Below, in pieces: positions 43,375 through 56,100 of a stretch of DNA of 64,000 nucleotides. The DNA is taken from positions 389,501-453,500 of the forward strand of contig JAPDFW010000055.1 of NCBI GenBank assembly GCA_028826165.1. Reading direction: 5' to 3'. Numbering within the stretch: position 1 is the stretch's first letter; each line of letters opens with the position of its first letter. The position numbers were made by a program, and so were the translations under genes. The notes beneath the pieces are model-generated. The model was not told the origin of the DNA, ran no database searches, and saw only the letters and a program-made list of their open reading frames with translations. Source of the DNA: Anaeramoeba ignava (lineage: Eukaryota > Metamonada > Anaeramoebidae).

Positions 43375-46300
43375 ATGAAAAACAAATGTTCTAAATTCTG
43401 GAAAAAAGTGTTTAAATGGATTGGCAAACCTCAATTTCTTGATTTTGTTGGAGATGATGTTATTTGGCGCACAATGACTATTCTTTTTCTTGCAAGCTTT
43501 TTCATTTTTACTTTTGGTATTGCAATCAGATATTTACTTGAAGGATTAGATTTAAGGGAAGATAAAATTGCAACAAAGTAAGAGGGAGAAAAAAAATTTT
43601 TTTTAGCTTTTTTCTTTTTTCATCTGTTTAACTTTTTTGTTTAATTTGATTTTAGTCTAGCTTTCTTCAAATTCCCAAATGAAACTGAAGTTTTTTATGG
43701 ACAACCAATCTCTGCTGAAGTAAAACCATTTCTTTTTTTACTTTTTGTTTATTCTTTGGTTTTTTTAATTTATTTTTTTTGTTTTATTCTTTTTGATAAT
43801 AGTTAAGAGTTTTCAAAAAGTTTAAATCAGATGGAATTTTTGATTGTGCAGTTTCTGTTCGAGCTTCTTCTTTTGATTCAGTTGAAAAAGAATCTGATTT
43901 CAGTTTATTGGAATTAAGAGAAAAAATCAAATCAGATCCTCAATTATTTGGAGGTTTAACTCAATATTCAGATCAAGATGGAATTGTGAAGTTTTCAGAT
44001 ATTTCAATCATTTCAGGTTCAAGTAATACAGTGAAATTAACTTTTTCTTCAAATTGTAATTGGAAAAATGAATTAGATTTATCAGGTCCAAGTAAGAATA
44101 ATAAATTTAAATAAATATTCTTTTTTCACTTATTAAAATTCTTTCTTTTTCAATTTCTAATAGATCGGAAAATTAATTTGGGATATGACTCAAATGGCTC
44201 AGAAATTGAATTTCCAGTTACAATGAAATCAAAAAGTAAGAAATATCCTTCTTATTTTCACAATCAAATACTTATTTTTCTTTTTCTTTTTCATTTTCAT
44301 TATTTTAGTTAAACATTTTCATCTACTCAATAATGATTCAATAAACAAAGGAACTTTTGATTATGGAGAAGAGATTTTATTGGTTATGAATATTACTAAC
44401 AAAGAGGAATTTTCGGATTCAGAATTAGAAGGAATAACATTTTCATTTGTTCCAGGAAATCGTTCTTTAGTTTATGCAGAATATGAAGCTTATGGTAAAA
44501 ATAAATTTTAATTTTGATTTTGATTTTGATTTTGATTTTAATTTTAATTTTAATTTTGATTTTGATTTTGATTTTTTGAAATAGCTGTTTATGAATTAGT
44601 AGATTACTCTTTGGATGGAAATGGATATGGAAATAACATTATCAAATTTCTTGGATCAACCTCAACAAAAATGAGATTTACATCATTTGCTCAAGGAGTT
44701 CAATTATCTTCTGAAGATGCTTTGGGAAATGATGTTGAAGGATATTTTGAACTTAATTTCACAACAAAAGGTTTGATTTGTTAATTCAATTTTCTTTCTT
44801 TGTTTTTTGTTCACTTGTTTTGTTTTTCTTCTTATTCAAATTTTGAAAATAGTGAAAAGTGTTGGAATTTCCCAAAATGGATCCTTATCTGTTAAAGAAG
44901 ATGAAAAGTTTTCAACACCATGGATTATTTCTGTTAAAGATGAAAATGATTTTCCAATTCCAAATAAACCTGTTTTTGCTAAAATTTCAGGATTCTGTGG
45001 GGTTGAAATTTCGGAAGATCAACAAATATATGTGGATGAAAAGAGGCTTGAGAACTCTTTGGTTTTTACAGATGAATTAGGAAAGTAAGAAAAATCCAAA
45101 AAAATTTTTGTTTTTTTCATTTTGGAATTTGATTTTAAATTTTTTTTTTAGTGCCATTTTCACAGATCTCAAGTTTTCTCTTTCGGGGACTACATATTCA
45201 TTTTGTGGATTTCAAATCAAATTCATTAGTGATGGAGTTTCTGTTGTAACTGATGATATTCAAGTTAATTCATCCATTTCAAAAATGGTTTGGACAAATC
45301 AAATGACTAAGTTAGAAATTTTCTACACTTCACAGATGGGTGCAGATTCTTGGCCTGTTGTTCAAGTTCAAGATGAATTAGGGAAAGGAATTGCTAATAA
45401 ATTCATCAATTTCGAAATCTCAAATTTTACCTTTAATCCTTCCTATTTTCAAACTGATCAAAATGGATTTGCTTTGATTCATACAGATATTGCCCATATG
45501 GGACTTGTTGAAGATTACTCAGAACAAATTTATGATGTGTGGATTGATAATTATATTTCAGAAACATTCCCAGTTAATGTAACAAATGGTTTTGTTTTTC
45601 AAGATCCAAGAAGAATTTCGATTCTGAATTTGAATTCAACAATTAGATCAGGAGAAATATTGAATTTGGATGTTATTGTCGAAGATTTCTATGGAGATAT
45701 TATCGAAGATGATTGGTATGTCACTGCTTTTGTTAGACCTCAAGATGTTGCTCTTGGATATTTAATTATTCCTGAAGAAGGATATTGGCAAATTTCAAAT
45801 GGATCTGGAACAATTTCAACAAGAATATTTGGAAAGGCAGTGAAGACTCAATTTTGTTTAATTGTTTCAAGATATGAAATCCCTGATCCGAATCATGGCG
45901 AGTGTTGGGATTGCTTCACTTTGGTAATGACAAATGATGTAGAAGAAGTTGAGATTAGTTATTCTCCTGATGTTGATAATTATTTTATTCCACACCAAAC
46001 TTTTGGAAATGAATCCATTCGAGTAAAAGTATCTGGAAATAATCTTACAGGAACAGATGTAACAGTTCATGTAGCTGCTTTGAATGCATGGGATCCTTAT
46101 TTTGATATTTTTGGATTAAATTCAAGTTATCGAGCTCGAAATTTAACAAATGTTCTATTTGAATCAAACTACACTTTAGATGGAAATAGTAATTTAATTT
46201 AATTTAATTTAATTTTTTTTAATTTTTTTCTTCTTATTAATTTTTTTTTTTGGATTTTTTAGATGAATTGATTTTAGATGATTTTGTGATTAACGACCAA

Positions 46301-49300
46301 ACAAATTATGATATTGATTTTCAACATGAACCATTCGATTTAGTTGTTTTTGTGAATGGAATTCCAGCAACAAGTGAAGTTTTTATCAATTTAAAATTCT
46401 CTAATCAAAGTCTACATTTAAATGTAACTTGGGATACTTCAGAATCTTTCACTTCAGGAAATAACAGAGTAACTCATCAACCAACAATGAGAATTACTGA
46501 TGATCTTGGGGATCCAGTTCAAGGTTATTATGGATATTTTTGGGTAGCGAATAGTGGTTTGACTTGGCCTTTTGATTATGTTCACACTTACGATACAGTA
46601 TATCCAGTTGTGAGAAGTGTTGCTCCTTCAGATGAAAATGGAACAGTAACTTGGAATTTATCTTTTCAATATGTTCGAAATACGCAAGAAACATATGCTT
46701 ATGTGTATGTGTGGCAAGAAGGATATTATGGAAACGAAATTGTATATTTTAATGTGACTGAAGAATTTCCATCATTCGAAATTTACCAGATGCCGGATAG
46801 AGTGTTTATCAATCAAGATTTTCCAACATCCCCAACAATTCTACTTTATGATTACTATACATTACAACCAATGATGAATAAATATGTGAATCTTTTATCT
46901 TGGAATGATAGTACCTACCATTATGATTATCAAGGATATGAAATTACAAATGAAAATGGTGTTGTTCAGTTTTCTTTGAATTCAACAGGATATGAAGATC
47001 AAAGTTTCATGGCTTTAATATTTATAGTTGATTATAAGCAAACAGGGTATTATTGGATCGACCTCTTAACATTCCCAACTCATATTTTTATTAAATCACA
47101 ACCTATCAATGGATCACAAATTGGATATCCTTTCCTTTTTCCTACAGAAACGTTAAGTGTAGATGGCTCATTAGTGATGGGATCAGTTGTGGTTCAACTC
47201 TTTGCTTATTCAAATTTTGTTGAAGGAAAAATTTTATCAGCAGAAATTGAGGAAAATGCAGGAAATGGAGTTCTAGATCCAGAAACAACTTTATCAACAA
47301 CTGGTAATAATGGAGTCGCTCTTTTTAATCTTAAAATGATTTCTGGGAATTCTGGTTATTACACAATCAAATTTTCTTATAAAAATATTACTATGACAAG
47401 TGATCCTTTTTATTTACAAAATCCAATCGATAGTGTAACTTCTCAAGTGTATGATTTTCCTGATGATATACAAATTGGAGATAAATTTTCAGCTACAGTT
47501 ACAGTTAATTTCAATGGAGGTTATCAAGAAGGAGTGAATTTTCCAATAACAATAATTACAAAATGCTGCAATGTTTCAATTCCTGAAAGTTCCATTTCAA
47601 TTAGTTCTGAAGGAGTTGCTTATTTCCAAAATATTCAATTTGATTCAATTTCAGGAACTTCAGATTGTTTAATTCAAACCAATAAGGAAAACAAAGTGAA
47701 AGGAGAAGTTTCTTTCTCAATTTTAGGAATACAATCTGATTATCATACATTTTTAATGAGTTCTCCTGATAGTGTTGTACTAACAAAAGCTGTTGATTCT
47801 CTCAAACAATCAATTCTGTTCTGGGTTGTTTGTTTATCTCTTGCAGTTCCTTTCTTCCTAAATTCTCTCAAAAAACATAATATTGTCACATTTGTTGTTG
47901 CACTTGCATTAATGATTATTTTAATGTGTTTTCTTCCTCAATTAATTCCAAAAGCCAAAAAAGTAGAATCAAGACAATATATCTCTTTATCATTTTTTGA
48001 AGGAGTTCTTGTTTCTTTTGCTCTTTTGCTTTTATTCATTCTTTTATTATCACGAATTATCCCAAAATTTCCCATTTGGATTGAAAGATATGTTTTTGTT
48101 CATGAAAGAATGTCAAGTTATACATCTCTTTTGAAAAGATTACTTCCAATAGGAGGAGTTCGAAGTTTAAAAGTGAGGGAAATTGAAAAAACTCTTGGAA
48201 AAAATGTTGCCATTTCAAAAACAAGTGAAGATGATTTAAAAGAAGAGAAAAAAAAGGAAAAGGATCAGAATCTTAATGAAATTGAACTTGAAACTGATTC
48301 ACAAAATGAAAATGAAAATGAAAATGAAAATGAAAATGAAAATGAAAATCAAAATGAAAATGAAAATCAAAATGAAAATCAAAATGAAAAACCAGAGAAA
48401 AAATCAGAAGATAAAAACAGATTCCAATTAACAGAAACAGAAATTAGACTCATTCTCAGAAGATCAACAAGAAGATATGGAACTCAAAATGTATTAGGTG
48501 CATTTTCTCAAATTCAAAAAGATGAAAAAGAAGAAAAAAGAGAAAAAGAAGAAAAAGAAGAAAAAAATCCAAGTAAATTGAAAAGAAGTTGGAAATGGAT
48601 TGTCAAACAATTTAAAAAATTATACAAGAAAATCAAATTAAAATTCAAAGAAAAACCTAATCCACATAAAGAATATGAAACCTATTTTGATTTTTATTAT
48701 CCACAAAGATTACTTGCTTCATTTTGGTTGTGGGTTGTTTTAGTTGCATTATTGATATTATTTTGTACTAAACTTTTTCGAAGTGCTTGTTTATCTATTC
48801 AGTTATACCGACAACAAATCATAGGAGATCTTCAACAAAGTAGTTGCTTTAATGATAGACCAGATATAAGTGATTATCCAGAAACAATTTCTGTTTATGC
48901 AATCCAATTAATTAATCAATTTTCAGATTATTGTCCTATTGATCAAAAACCTCTTGAGAATTCATTCAAAAATTTTATGTATCGATTTTCAAGATATCAA
49001 GTAAATAAAATTATGAATGCCATTTCAGTTGTTGCAGGAATATCAGCATTTATTGCATTTATGATTCTTCTTTTGCTTTGGAGATCAATTTTCAATTTGT
49101 ATCGAAAAAGAATTATGCTTTTAAGACAAGGGAAAAAACCTTTTAATGATTTTGATCAAGCCAAAACAGTTTTGGTTACTTCTTATACAAATTTACAGAT
49201 TTGGTTAGGATTAATCTCATTTCTTTTTGTATGGATAATTGTTTTCATCATTCTTTTTTTGATTCCAGCACTTTATTGGTTTGTTTCCAAGGATTTTGTT

Positions 49301-49945
49301 GTTAAAGTGATCACTGTTATTATTATATTCCTTGCTATTGTATTTGTTTATCAAATCATTTTTGGGATTGTTATTCAAAAGATCATGAACAAATATTTCG
49401 TTGATAAAGAACAAATTACAAATCGAACAGCATTTTCAATTTACGATTTTATTAAATTTTTCATGACAGTTTTTTCAGGAGCAACTTCAGCAGTTAAGAA
49501 ATTATTAGGAACAACAGGAGGTTCAGTTTCAACAATTTTCAGACTTGATGATGAAAAATCAATTGATGAATCTTATTCAGCAATGATGCTTATTGATCAT
49601 CAAACAAACAATCCAATTCTTAGAGTTTTTTCAAATTACTTAATGAATATCTTGAAACATCAAAAGGAAATGATTAGGCACATTCCTGAAAAAAAACCTG
49701 ATATTTCAGAAAAAGAAATTTCAATGGATGTTTCTTATTTGGAAAATCATCCAATTACTGGTGAACCTTTTGAAATTGAAAAAATCAGAAAAAAATACTT
49801 ATTTCTTCTTACTATTGCAGCAAATAAAAAAATTCAAGAACTTCGTAAAAATGTAATTGAAACTGAAAAGAAAAGAAAAGAATTTTTAAAACAAAAAGAG
49901 GATAAAATTTGGGAAACTATTAAAAATGCCAAAGATCTCAATTAA
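43375..49945 (+). CDS. Large membrane protein: invasin-like ectodomain fused to a STRA6-like multi-TM domain, 1,983 residues, nine exons
   Basis: Exons 43375-43577, 43656-43719, 43803-44091, 44164-44235, 44309-44494, 44585-44770, 44853-45084, 45152-46188, 46263-49945; total 5,952 nt, in phase. A basic cytosolic N-terminus precedes a signal-anchor TM (about 32-53). Residues 55-1,260 are an ectodomain of Big_1/invasin-like beta repeats: strands ending [ST]DxxGxAxF recur (SDQDGIVKFSDI, TDELGNAIFTDL, TDQNGFALIHTD, SDENGTVTWNL, NENGVVQFSL) with many N-x-S/T sites. Then come a three-TM group (about 1,268-1,370), an acidic NENENE cytosolic loop (1,435-1,470), and TMs near 1,575, 1,680, 1,735 and 1,770. 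The C-terminal ITNRTAFSIYDFIKFF ... IFRLDDEKS ... LIDHQTNNPILRVFSNYLMN resembles the end of STRA6/RBP receptors. Ligand unknown; STRA6 kinship is moderately supported. Confidence 0.72.
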
Positions 49946-50036
49946 AATTAAAATTAAAATTAAAATTAAAATCAAAAATAAAATTAAAATTAAAATTAAA
50001 ATCAAAAATAAAAATTAAAAATAAAAATCCAAAAAT

Positions 50037-50060
50037 TCATTTTTCATTTTTTTCTTTTTT
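50037..50060 (+). promoter_or_regulatory. TTTTTCATTTTTT-type start-proximal element, RCC1-BTB paralogue 2
   Basis: Same TCATTTTTCATTTTTTTCTT string, a few bases before the ATG at 50065. Confidence 0.4.
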
Positions 50061-50064
50061 AAAA

Positions 50065-51840
50065 ATGAATGAAATTTTATTTTTTGGTTCAAATCAATAT
50101 CCAATTCTTATCAAAAATGAACCAAATAAAATAACAAAACCAATTCAATTTAATTTTGAAAATGAAAATGAAAATGAAAATGAAAAACAAATTAAACAAA
50201 TTTCAACATCAAATTTTTCAACAATTTTCCTTTTTGAAAATGGAAAAGCAATAGAATATTTAAATGAAAATGATTCAAAACAAAATCCTGAAAAAATCCA
50301 AATTGAAGAAAATATTCAAAAAGTAACTGCTGGTTTTCAAAATGAAGCTATTTTAACAATAGAAGGAAATGTATTTGCCAAAGGAAAAGATATTAATTCA
50401 AATAACCCAAATGAATTTATCAATATTTCATCATTAATTGAAGATAAAAATGATAGAATAATTCAAGATATTGTTTCCGGATGGGATGCAACTTACTTAT
50501 TAACTTCAAATCAAAATGCTTATGGAATTGGTTCAAATCAATTAGGTCAACTTGGTTTTGATTCTGAAACACTTAAAAAAACTGAAAAACCAATTTTAAT
50601 GATGAAAAATATTTCTAAAATATTTTCAGGAAATTCTTCAACTTGTGTTTTTCTTTTAAATTCAAATCAAGAATTATTTGTATGTGGTGATAATGAATAT
50701 AATCAAATTGGATTATCAAAATCAAAAAAAGGCTATATCGATAAATTAACCAAAATCCAAAATATTCCAAAAGGCAAAATAATTGATATTCAATGTGGAT
50801 ATTTCCATTCAATAATGTTGATTGAAAATGAAAATGAAAATGAAAATCCAAAAAGAAAACTTTATTCATGTGGATATTCTGGAAATAATGGACTTGGCAA
50901 AAATCAAAATGCAAGAAAATTTACTGAAATCAAATCATCTTTATTTGAAGAAAATGATGATAATATTCTTGATTTTTCTGTTGGAAATGCTCATACTTTG
51001 ATTTTAACATCTAATTCAAAATTAATAGTATTTGGATATAATTATTCTGGTCAATTAGGAACTGAAGATACAAAATATCAATTAATTCCAATTCAAATTG
51101 AACTTCCTAAATTAAGATTTAATGAAAATATTTCTAATTATCATATTTCTTGTGGATTTAATAATTCATTTATTTATTATTCTCCTTCTTTTTCTTTTTC
51201 CAATATTGAAGAAGATTTGATAAAATTATTTAGAAGAAAAGAATTTTGTGATATTTCATTTAAAACAGAAAATGGAGAAATAATTGAAGCTCATAAATTA
51301 ATATTAAAATATAGATTAAATCAAAATCAAAATGAAATTGAAAAACTTCAAGAAATTATTTCAAAAAAATCAATTAAAGAATCAAATCAAATATTTGAAA
51401 TGATTTATTCAAACAATTCCAAAATAAATCCAAAATTATATTCTGAAATTAAAGAAATTATAAATTCCAATGAAAGAATTGAAGAAACAATGAAAAGAAT
51501 TTATTTAAATGAAAATGAAAAAGATTTTATAATTGAAAGAAAAGAAAAACAATATAAATTTCCAAAATTAATATTAATAATGAGAAGTGAATTATATCGA
51601 GGAATGTTTTTATCTGTAACAAATGATAAATCTAATAAAGTTACAGATTATAGTGAATTAAGTAATAAATCATTCCAAATATTTGAATATTGGATTTATT
51701 CAAATCAAATTAAAGATGAAATTCAAATTACACAAGAAATAATTGATGAAATCCAAATTGGAATTGATTATTTTCAATTAAATCAAACAAATCCAAATTT
51801 ATTTGATTTATTAATTAATAAATTTAATAATCAAAATTAA
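50065..51840 (+). CDS. RCC1-repeat/BTB protein, paralogue 2, 591 residues, single exon
   Basis: Tandem-type paralogue of the 40995 gene on the far side of the STRA6-like gene, 119 bp after its stop. It has the same architecture: propeller strand FFGSNQYPIL, RCC1 signatures AYGIGSNQLGQLGFDSE, LFVCGDNEYNQIGLSKSK, KLYSCGYSGNNGLGKNQN and LIVFGYNYSGQLGTEDT, then BTB-like halves (LFRRKEFCDISFKTENGEII; FPKLILIMRSELYRGMFLSV). The blade that is scrambled in paralogue 1 is intact here, so this copy shows the ancestral reading. The last 110 residues are nearly identical between copies, suggesting recent duplication or gene conversion. The 5' flank (AAAAATTCATTTTTCATTTT, then T-rich to the ATG) is also shared. 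Confidence 0.88.
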   Translation: MNEILFFGSNQYPILIKNEPNKITKPIQFNFENENENENEKQIKQISTSNFSTIFLFENGKAIEYLNENDSKQNPEKIQIEENIQKVTAGFQNEAILTIEGNVFAKGKDINSNNPNEFINISSLIEDKNDRIIQDIVSGWDATYLLTSNQNAYGIGSNQLGQLGFDSETLKKTEKPILMMKNISKIFSGNSSTCVFLLNSNQELFVCGDNEYNQIGLSKSKKGYIDKLTKIQNIPKGKIIDIQCGYFHSIMLIENENENENPKRKLYSCGYSGNNGLGKNQNARKFTEIKSSLFEENDDNILDFSVGNAHTLILTSNSKLIVFGYNYSGQLGTEDTKYQLIPIQIELPKLRFNENISNYHISCGFNNSFIYYSPSFSFSNIEEDLIKLFRRKEFCDISFKTENGEIIEAHKLILKYRLNQNQNEIEKLQEIISKKSIKESNQIFEMIYSNNSKINPKLYSEIKEIINSNERIEETMKRIYLNENEKDFIIERKEKQYKFPKLILIMRSELYRGMFLSVTNDKSNKVTDYSELSNKSFQIFEYWIYSNQIKDEIQITQEIIDEIQIGIDYFQLNQTNPNLFDLLINKFNNQN

Positions 51841-52330
51841 AATCAAAATTAAAATCAAAATTAAAATTAATATTTAAATTAAAATCAAAATTAAAATTAA
51901 AATTAAAATTAAAATCAAAATTAAAATCAAAATTAAAATTAAAATTAAAATTAAAATTAAAATCAAAATCAAAATCAAAATTAAAAATCAAAATTAAAAT
52001 TAAAAATTAAAAATTAAAATTAAAATTAAAATTAAAAATTAAAATTAAAATCAAAATTAAAATTAAAATTAAAATCAAAATTAAAATCAAAATCAAAATT
52101 AAAATTAAAATTAAAATTAAAATCAAAATTAAAATCAAAATTAAAATTAAAATTAAAATTAAAATTAAAATTGAAATTAAAATTAAAATTAAAATTAAAA
52201 TCAAAATCAAAATTAAAATTAAAATCAAAATTCAAATTAAAATTAAAATCAAAATTAAAATCAAAATTCAAATTAAAATTAAAATTAAAATTAAAATCAA
52301 AATTAAAATTAAAAATAAAAATAAAATAAA
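51841..52330. repeat. AAATTA/AAATCA hexamer array downstream of RCC1-BTB paralogue 2
   Basis: About 490 bp of AAAATT and AAAATC hexamers starting immediately at the RCC1-BTB stop codon, i.e. probably its 3' UTR and beyond. It is open on the minus strand as an Asn/Phe/Asp polymer, which is a shadow. Confidence 0.88.
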
Positions 52331-52786
52331 AAAGTGGAATGAAATTTTGTTTTTTTTTTTGATTATTTTCTTTTCTTAGTTTTTGAAATTGAAAAAAGAA
52401 AAATGAAAAGAAAAGAAGGAAATTGAAATTAGATTAAATATGAGTGAATCGACTCCAACCAATTTTTTCTGATTTTTCACACCAGTTTTGACGCGTCGGT
52501 GTATTGACTTGCGATTTTTTTCTCCTCAATTTCTCTACAAACCTGAAGTCTGCGAGTATTTTTTTTTTCAACTTTTCCTCACTTGTTTTCTTTTACTCCA
52601 CATTCATTTTCCTTTGTTTCTTTCTTTCTTTCTTTTTTATTTATTTTTCTTTTAAAAAATTACAAAATAACAAAAAGAGAAATGGAGAAAAAAACTATTT
52701 ATTTTTCTTTTTAGTTAATTTTTCAAATGCTAAAATGAAAATTTAATTTCATTAAAAAAAATAATTAATCAATTAAAAAAACTTTT
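52331..52786. other. Convergent intergenic region with a less AT-rich island
   Basis: Between two convergent genes. An island at about 52445-52560 is clearly less AT-rich than the neighbouring DNA and contains the palindrome GACGCGTC (52489-52496) and the motifs ACTTGCGA and TCTGCGAG. No open frame, tRNA or other RNA gene could be recognised in it. Confidence 0.5.
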
Positions 52787-52869
52787 TTATTTCAATTCCT
52801 TTTCAATTATTCTTTCAATAACTTGGAGTTGATTTGGGAATTGAAATAAAACTTTAAAATTTCTATTTT

Positions 52870-53180
52870 CATTTTCATTTTGAATTTGATTTTGATTTTG
52901 ATTTTTATTTTTATTTTTATTTTCATTTTGATTTTGATTTTGATTTTGATTTTTATTTTTATTTTGATTTTGATTTTGATTTTGATTTTGATTTTGATTT
53001 TGATTTTGATTTTGATTTTGATTTTGATTTTGATTTTGATTTTGATTTTGATTTTGATTTTGATTTTGATTTTGATTTTGATTTTGATTTTGATTTTGAT
53101 TTTGATTTTGATTTTGATTTTGATTTTGATTTTGATTTTGATTTTGATTTTGAATTTGAATTTGAATTTGATTTTCTTTC
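52870..53180 (-). repeat. Coding (AATCAA)n Asn-Gln tract near the end of the RNF213-like gene
   Basis: About 300 bp of nearly pure hexamer, encoding alternating Asn-Gln in the RNF213-like reading direction, with short NKNK and NENE flanks. Confidence 0.88.
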
Positions 53181-56100
53181 TTTTTTAAATCTCTTTTATC
53201 AATATTCAAACAATATTTATAAATTTCATAAATTTTTTGAAATATATTCCAATTAATTTTTTGTGAAATTTCTTTTAATGATAAATTTGTTAAATCTTCA
53301 TTTTTTTCAAATTGATAAATGAAATCAGAAATATTTCCAATATATTCTTCTAAAAACTTTTGTTCTTCTTTTGTAAAAGATATTTTTGTAAAATCACTTA
53401 TAAATGCTTCTAGAAATATTTGTGAACCTATTTTAGGATTAGTTGAATATCTTTCAGACCATTTAATAATAGGTTTTTCTATAATTTCTTGAATTATTTT
53501 GTTTTCTTCTTGTTGTTTTGTTTCTTCAAATAATTTGGAATAAAAATATTGGAAAAATGGGAAATTTGAATTATTAAATTGATAAGTAAGAATATTTTGG
53601 AAATGTGGAATTTTTAAATTTTTGAATATCTTTTCCTATAATTTTTGAATTTTATTGGTGTCTTTTTGATTAATAGGAAAAAGTTTGAAATTATCATTAA
53701 TCATAATATTACTGAATAAAATAGCAAAAATAGTTTCTAATTTTTCTTTAAGTTTAAATTGAATAAATGAAGTTAATGATTCATTTCTTCTTTTCTTTTC
53801 AAATTTTTCATTAATTAATTCATTAATATTCCATTCATATAATTTGATATTTTCATTTTTTCCTTTTTGGATCATTTCTCTTATTTTTTTCATTAAAATT
53901 TCTTTGTTTTTTGATAATTTCATTTCTTCAAAAAATGTTTTGGTTTTTTCAATTTTTTTCTTTGAATTTAAAAATTTAAGAATAGAAATTGGAATAATTA
54001 ATTCAAATATTTTTTCCCAATTTTCTTCAATAATTTTTTCTAAATAATTTCCAGGGAATGTCGGTTTCAAATCAATATTCATTTCAAAATCATATTGGAA
54101 AATATCATCAATATAATAATATTCAAAATTTTTTTCAAATGAAAAATGAAATGTATTTGTTTCTTCTTGATTTGATGAAATATGAACAATAAACATAAGA
54201 AAGCATTTAATTTCTTCTTCTTTTTCTTTTTCAATTATATTTTCAATTAAATGTTTGAATTGATAAAATATTTTTTCTGATAAATTTCTTGTTTGTGTAA
54301 AATGAATAATTAAAATGAAATTTGGATCTTTTTTTCTTTGATTCTTCTTATCCATTTGATGATTTTGATTTGATTTTTGAGGAAATATTCCAAGAATATC
54401 TTTAATTTTCTTTTTGAAATCTTTTTCATTATCAAATTCAGAAATATTTAATTCTTCAATATTAAATCCTTTAATTTCAATATTTTTTGATTTTGGTGAT
54501 GATGTTAAAATGATTGATTTTTGAATTTTCTTTGGTTTTAATTCATTTTGAATTAATTCATTTAAATTATTATGATATAAAATATTATATCTTTCACAAA
54601 AATATTTTAAATATAAATATTCATTTATTTCCATTTCTAATTCAATTTCATTTTCATTTTCATTTTCATTTTCTTTTTGATTTTGATTTTGATTTTGATT
54701 TTCTTTTTCATTTTGATTTTCCTTTTCAATTTGATTTTCATTTTTTCGAATTTTGGATTTAAATTGTTGAATTTTTTGTTGAATTAAAAGAATATTTCCA
54801 AAATTACAAACTCTCATCCACATATTAACACCTTCAAAAATCAAAAATTGTTTTATTTTCTCTTCATTCTTATTTTCTTTTATTTTTGAAATTATTTCTT
54901 GAAGTTTTGTTGCAAGTGATGGAAATAATCCAGAATGATAAGAAACAATTAAATCTTCTTCTTTAATTTTTGAATATTCACAAATTTTTTTGATCATTTC
55001 TTTTTGTTGTTCATAAAAATTTCGAATAATTCCAAATTCAATAAATTCATCTAATTTCAATAAATATTTTTCAAATCTATTTAAAATAGCTGGTGTTTCA
55101 TTATGATAAGCATGACTTTTATCACAAATTGAAATTAATCTGAAATTAGGATCAATTTTAATTAAATTTCCAATATTTCCCATTGAAATTTATGCATAAA
55201 GATTTCCTTCTTTGATATAATTTTGATTTAATAAATCATATAAAGGTAGAAATAAATCGTTATTATTATATAAAATAATTATTCCTCCTTTTCTTATTGA
55301 ATTTTCAACTTTATGTAAATCTTTAATAAATTTAACTTTTGTTTGATCTTTTGGAAAAGAATTTCCAAAAATAACATTAATTTTTCTCTCTTCTTCTTCA
55401 ATTAAACTTTCAATAATTTGTAAAATAATTGGTAAATTTAAAGTTTCATCAATTAAAATCATCATATTTCTTGAAAAATCTGAAATTTTATTTGGATTAT
55501 TTAATCCATAATTTTCAAATATTCTTTTTTGAATATTTTGAGAAATGAGTTCTTTTGTTGTTATTTTTGTTAATGATATTAAATTTAATGAATTGGATTT
55601 ATTTTGAAATTGAGAAATATTTTGAATAATTTCTGGTTTGGAATTAAAATTTCTTAATAAAGCATTTGAAATTAAGCTTTCATTATTATAATAAATGTTA
55701 TGAGTTATATAAGAATATCCAATCATTTTAACAAAATAATAAAAATCTCTAAGTCCAAAATAAGGTTTCCATTCTGAATCTTTTTCTTTTTGATTTCTGA
55801 TAATATTTTTGTAAATTCTTGAAAGACTATCTGCAAATAGTTCTGGAATTTTAGAATTAATTCCTGTATTTTCTGAACATAATATTTGTTGAACTGTTGT
55901 TTCAATTTCTGTTATTGAATCTCTATAAATAAGGATTCCTCTATTCATATTACTTGGATCTAAAATCCAATTTGATATTAAAACAACTGAAACTGTTTTC
56001 ATTTCTTTTAAAATATCTTCTAATTTTTCATTTTCATTTTCATTTTGATTTTGATTTTCATTTTCATTTTCATTTTGTTTAAATCTTTTTTGAAGTCTTT

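Noticed and set aside
52480-52560. tRNA gene in the less AT-rich island
   Set aside because: A GAGT-CGATTC-ACTC hairpin resembles a T-arm on the minus strand, but no acceptor stem, D-arm or anticodon arm can be built around it.
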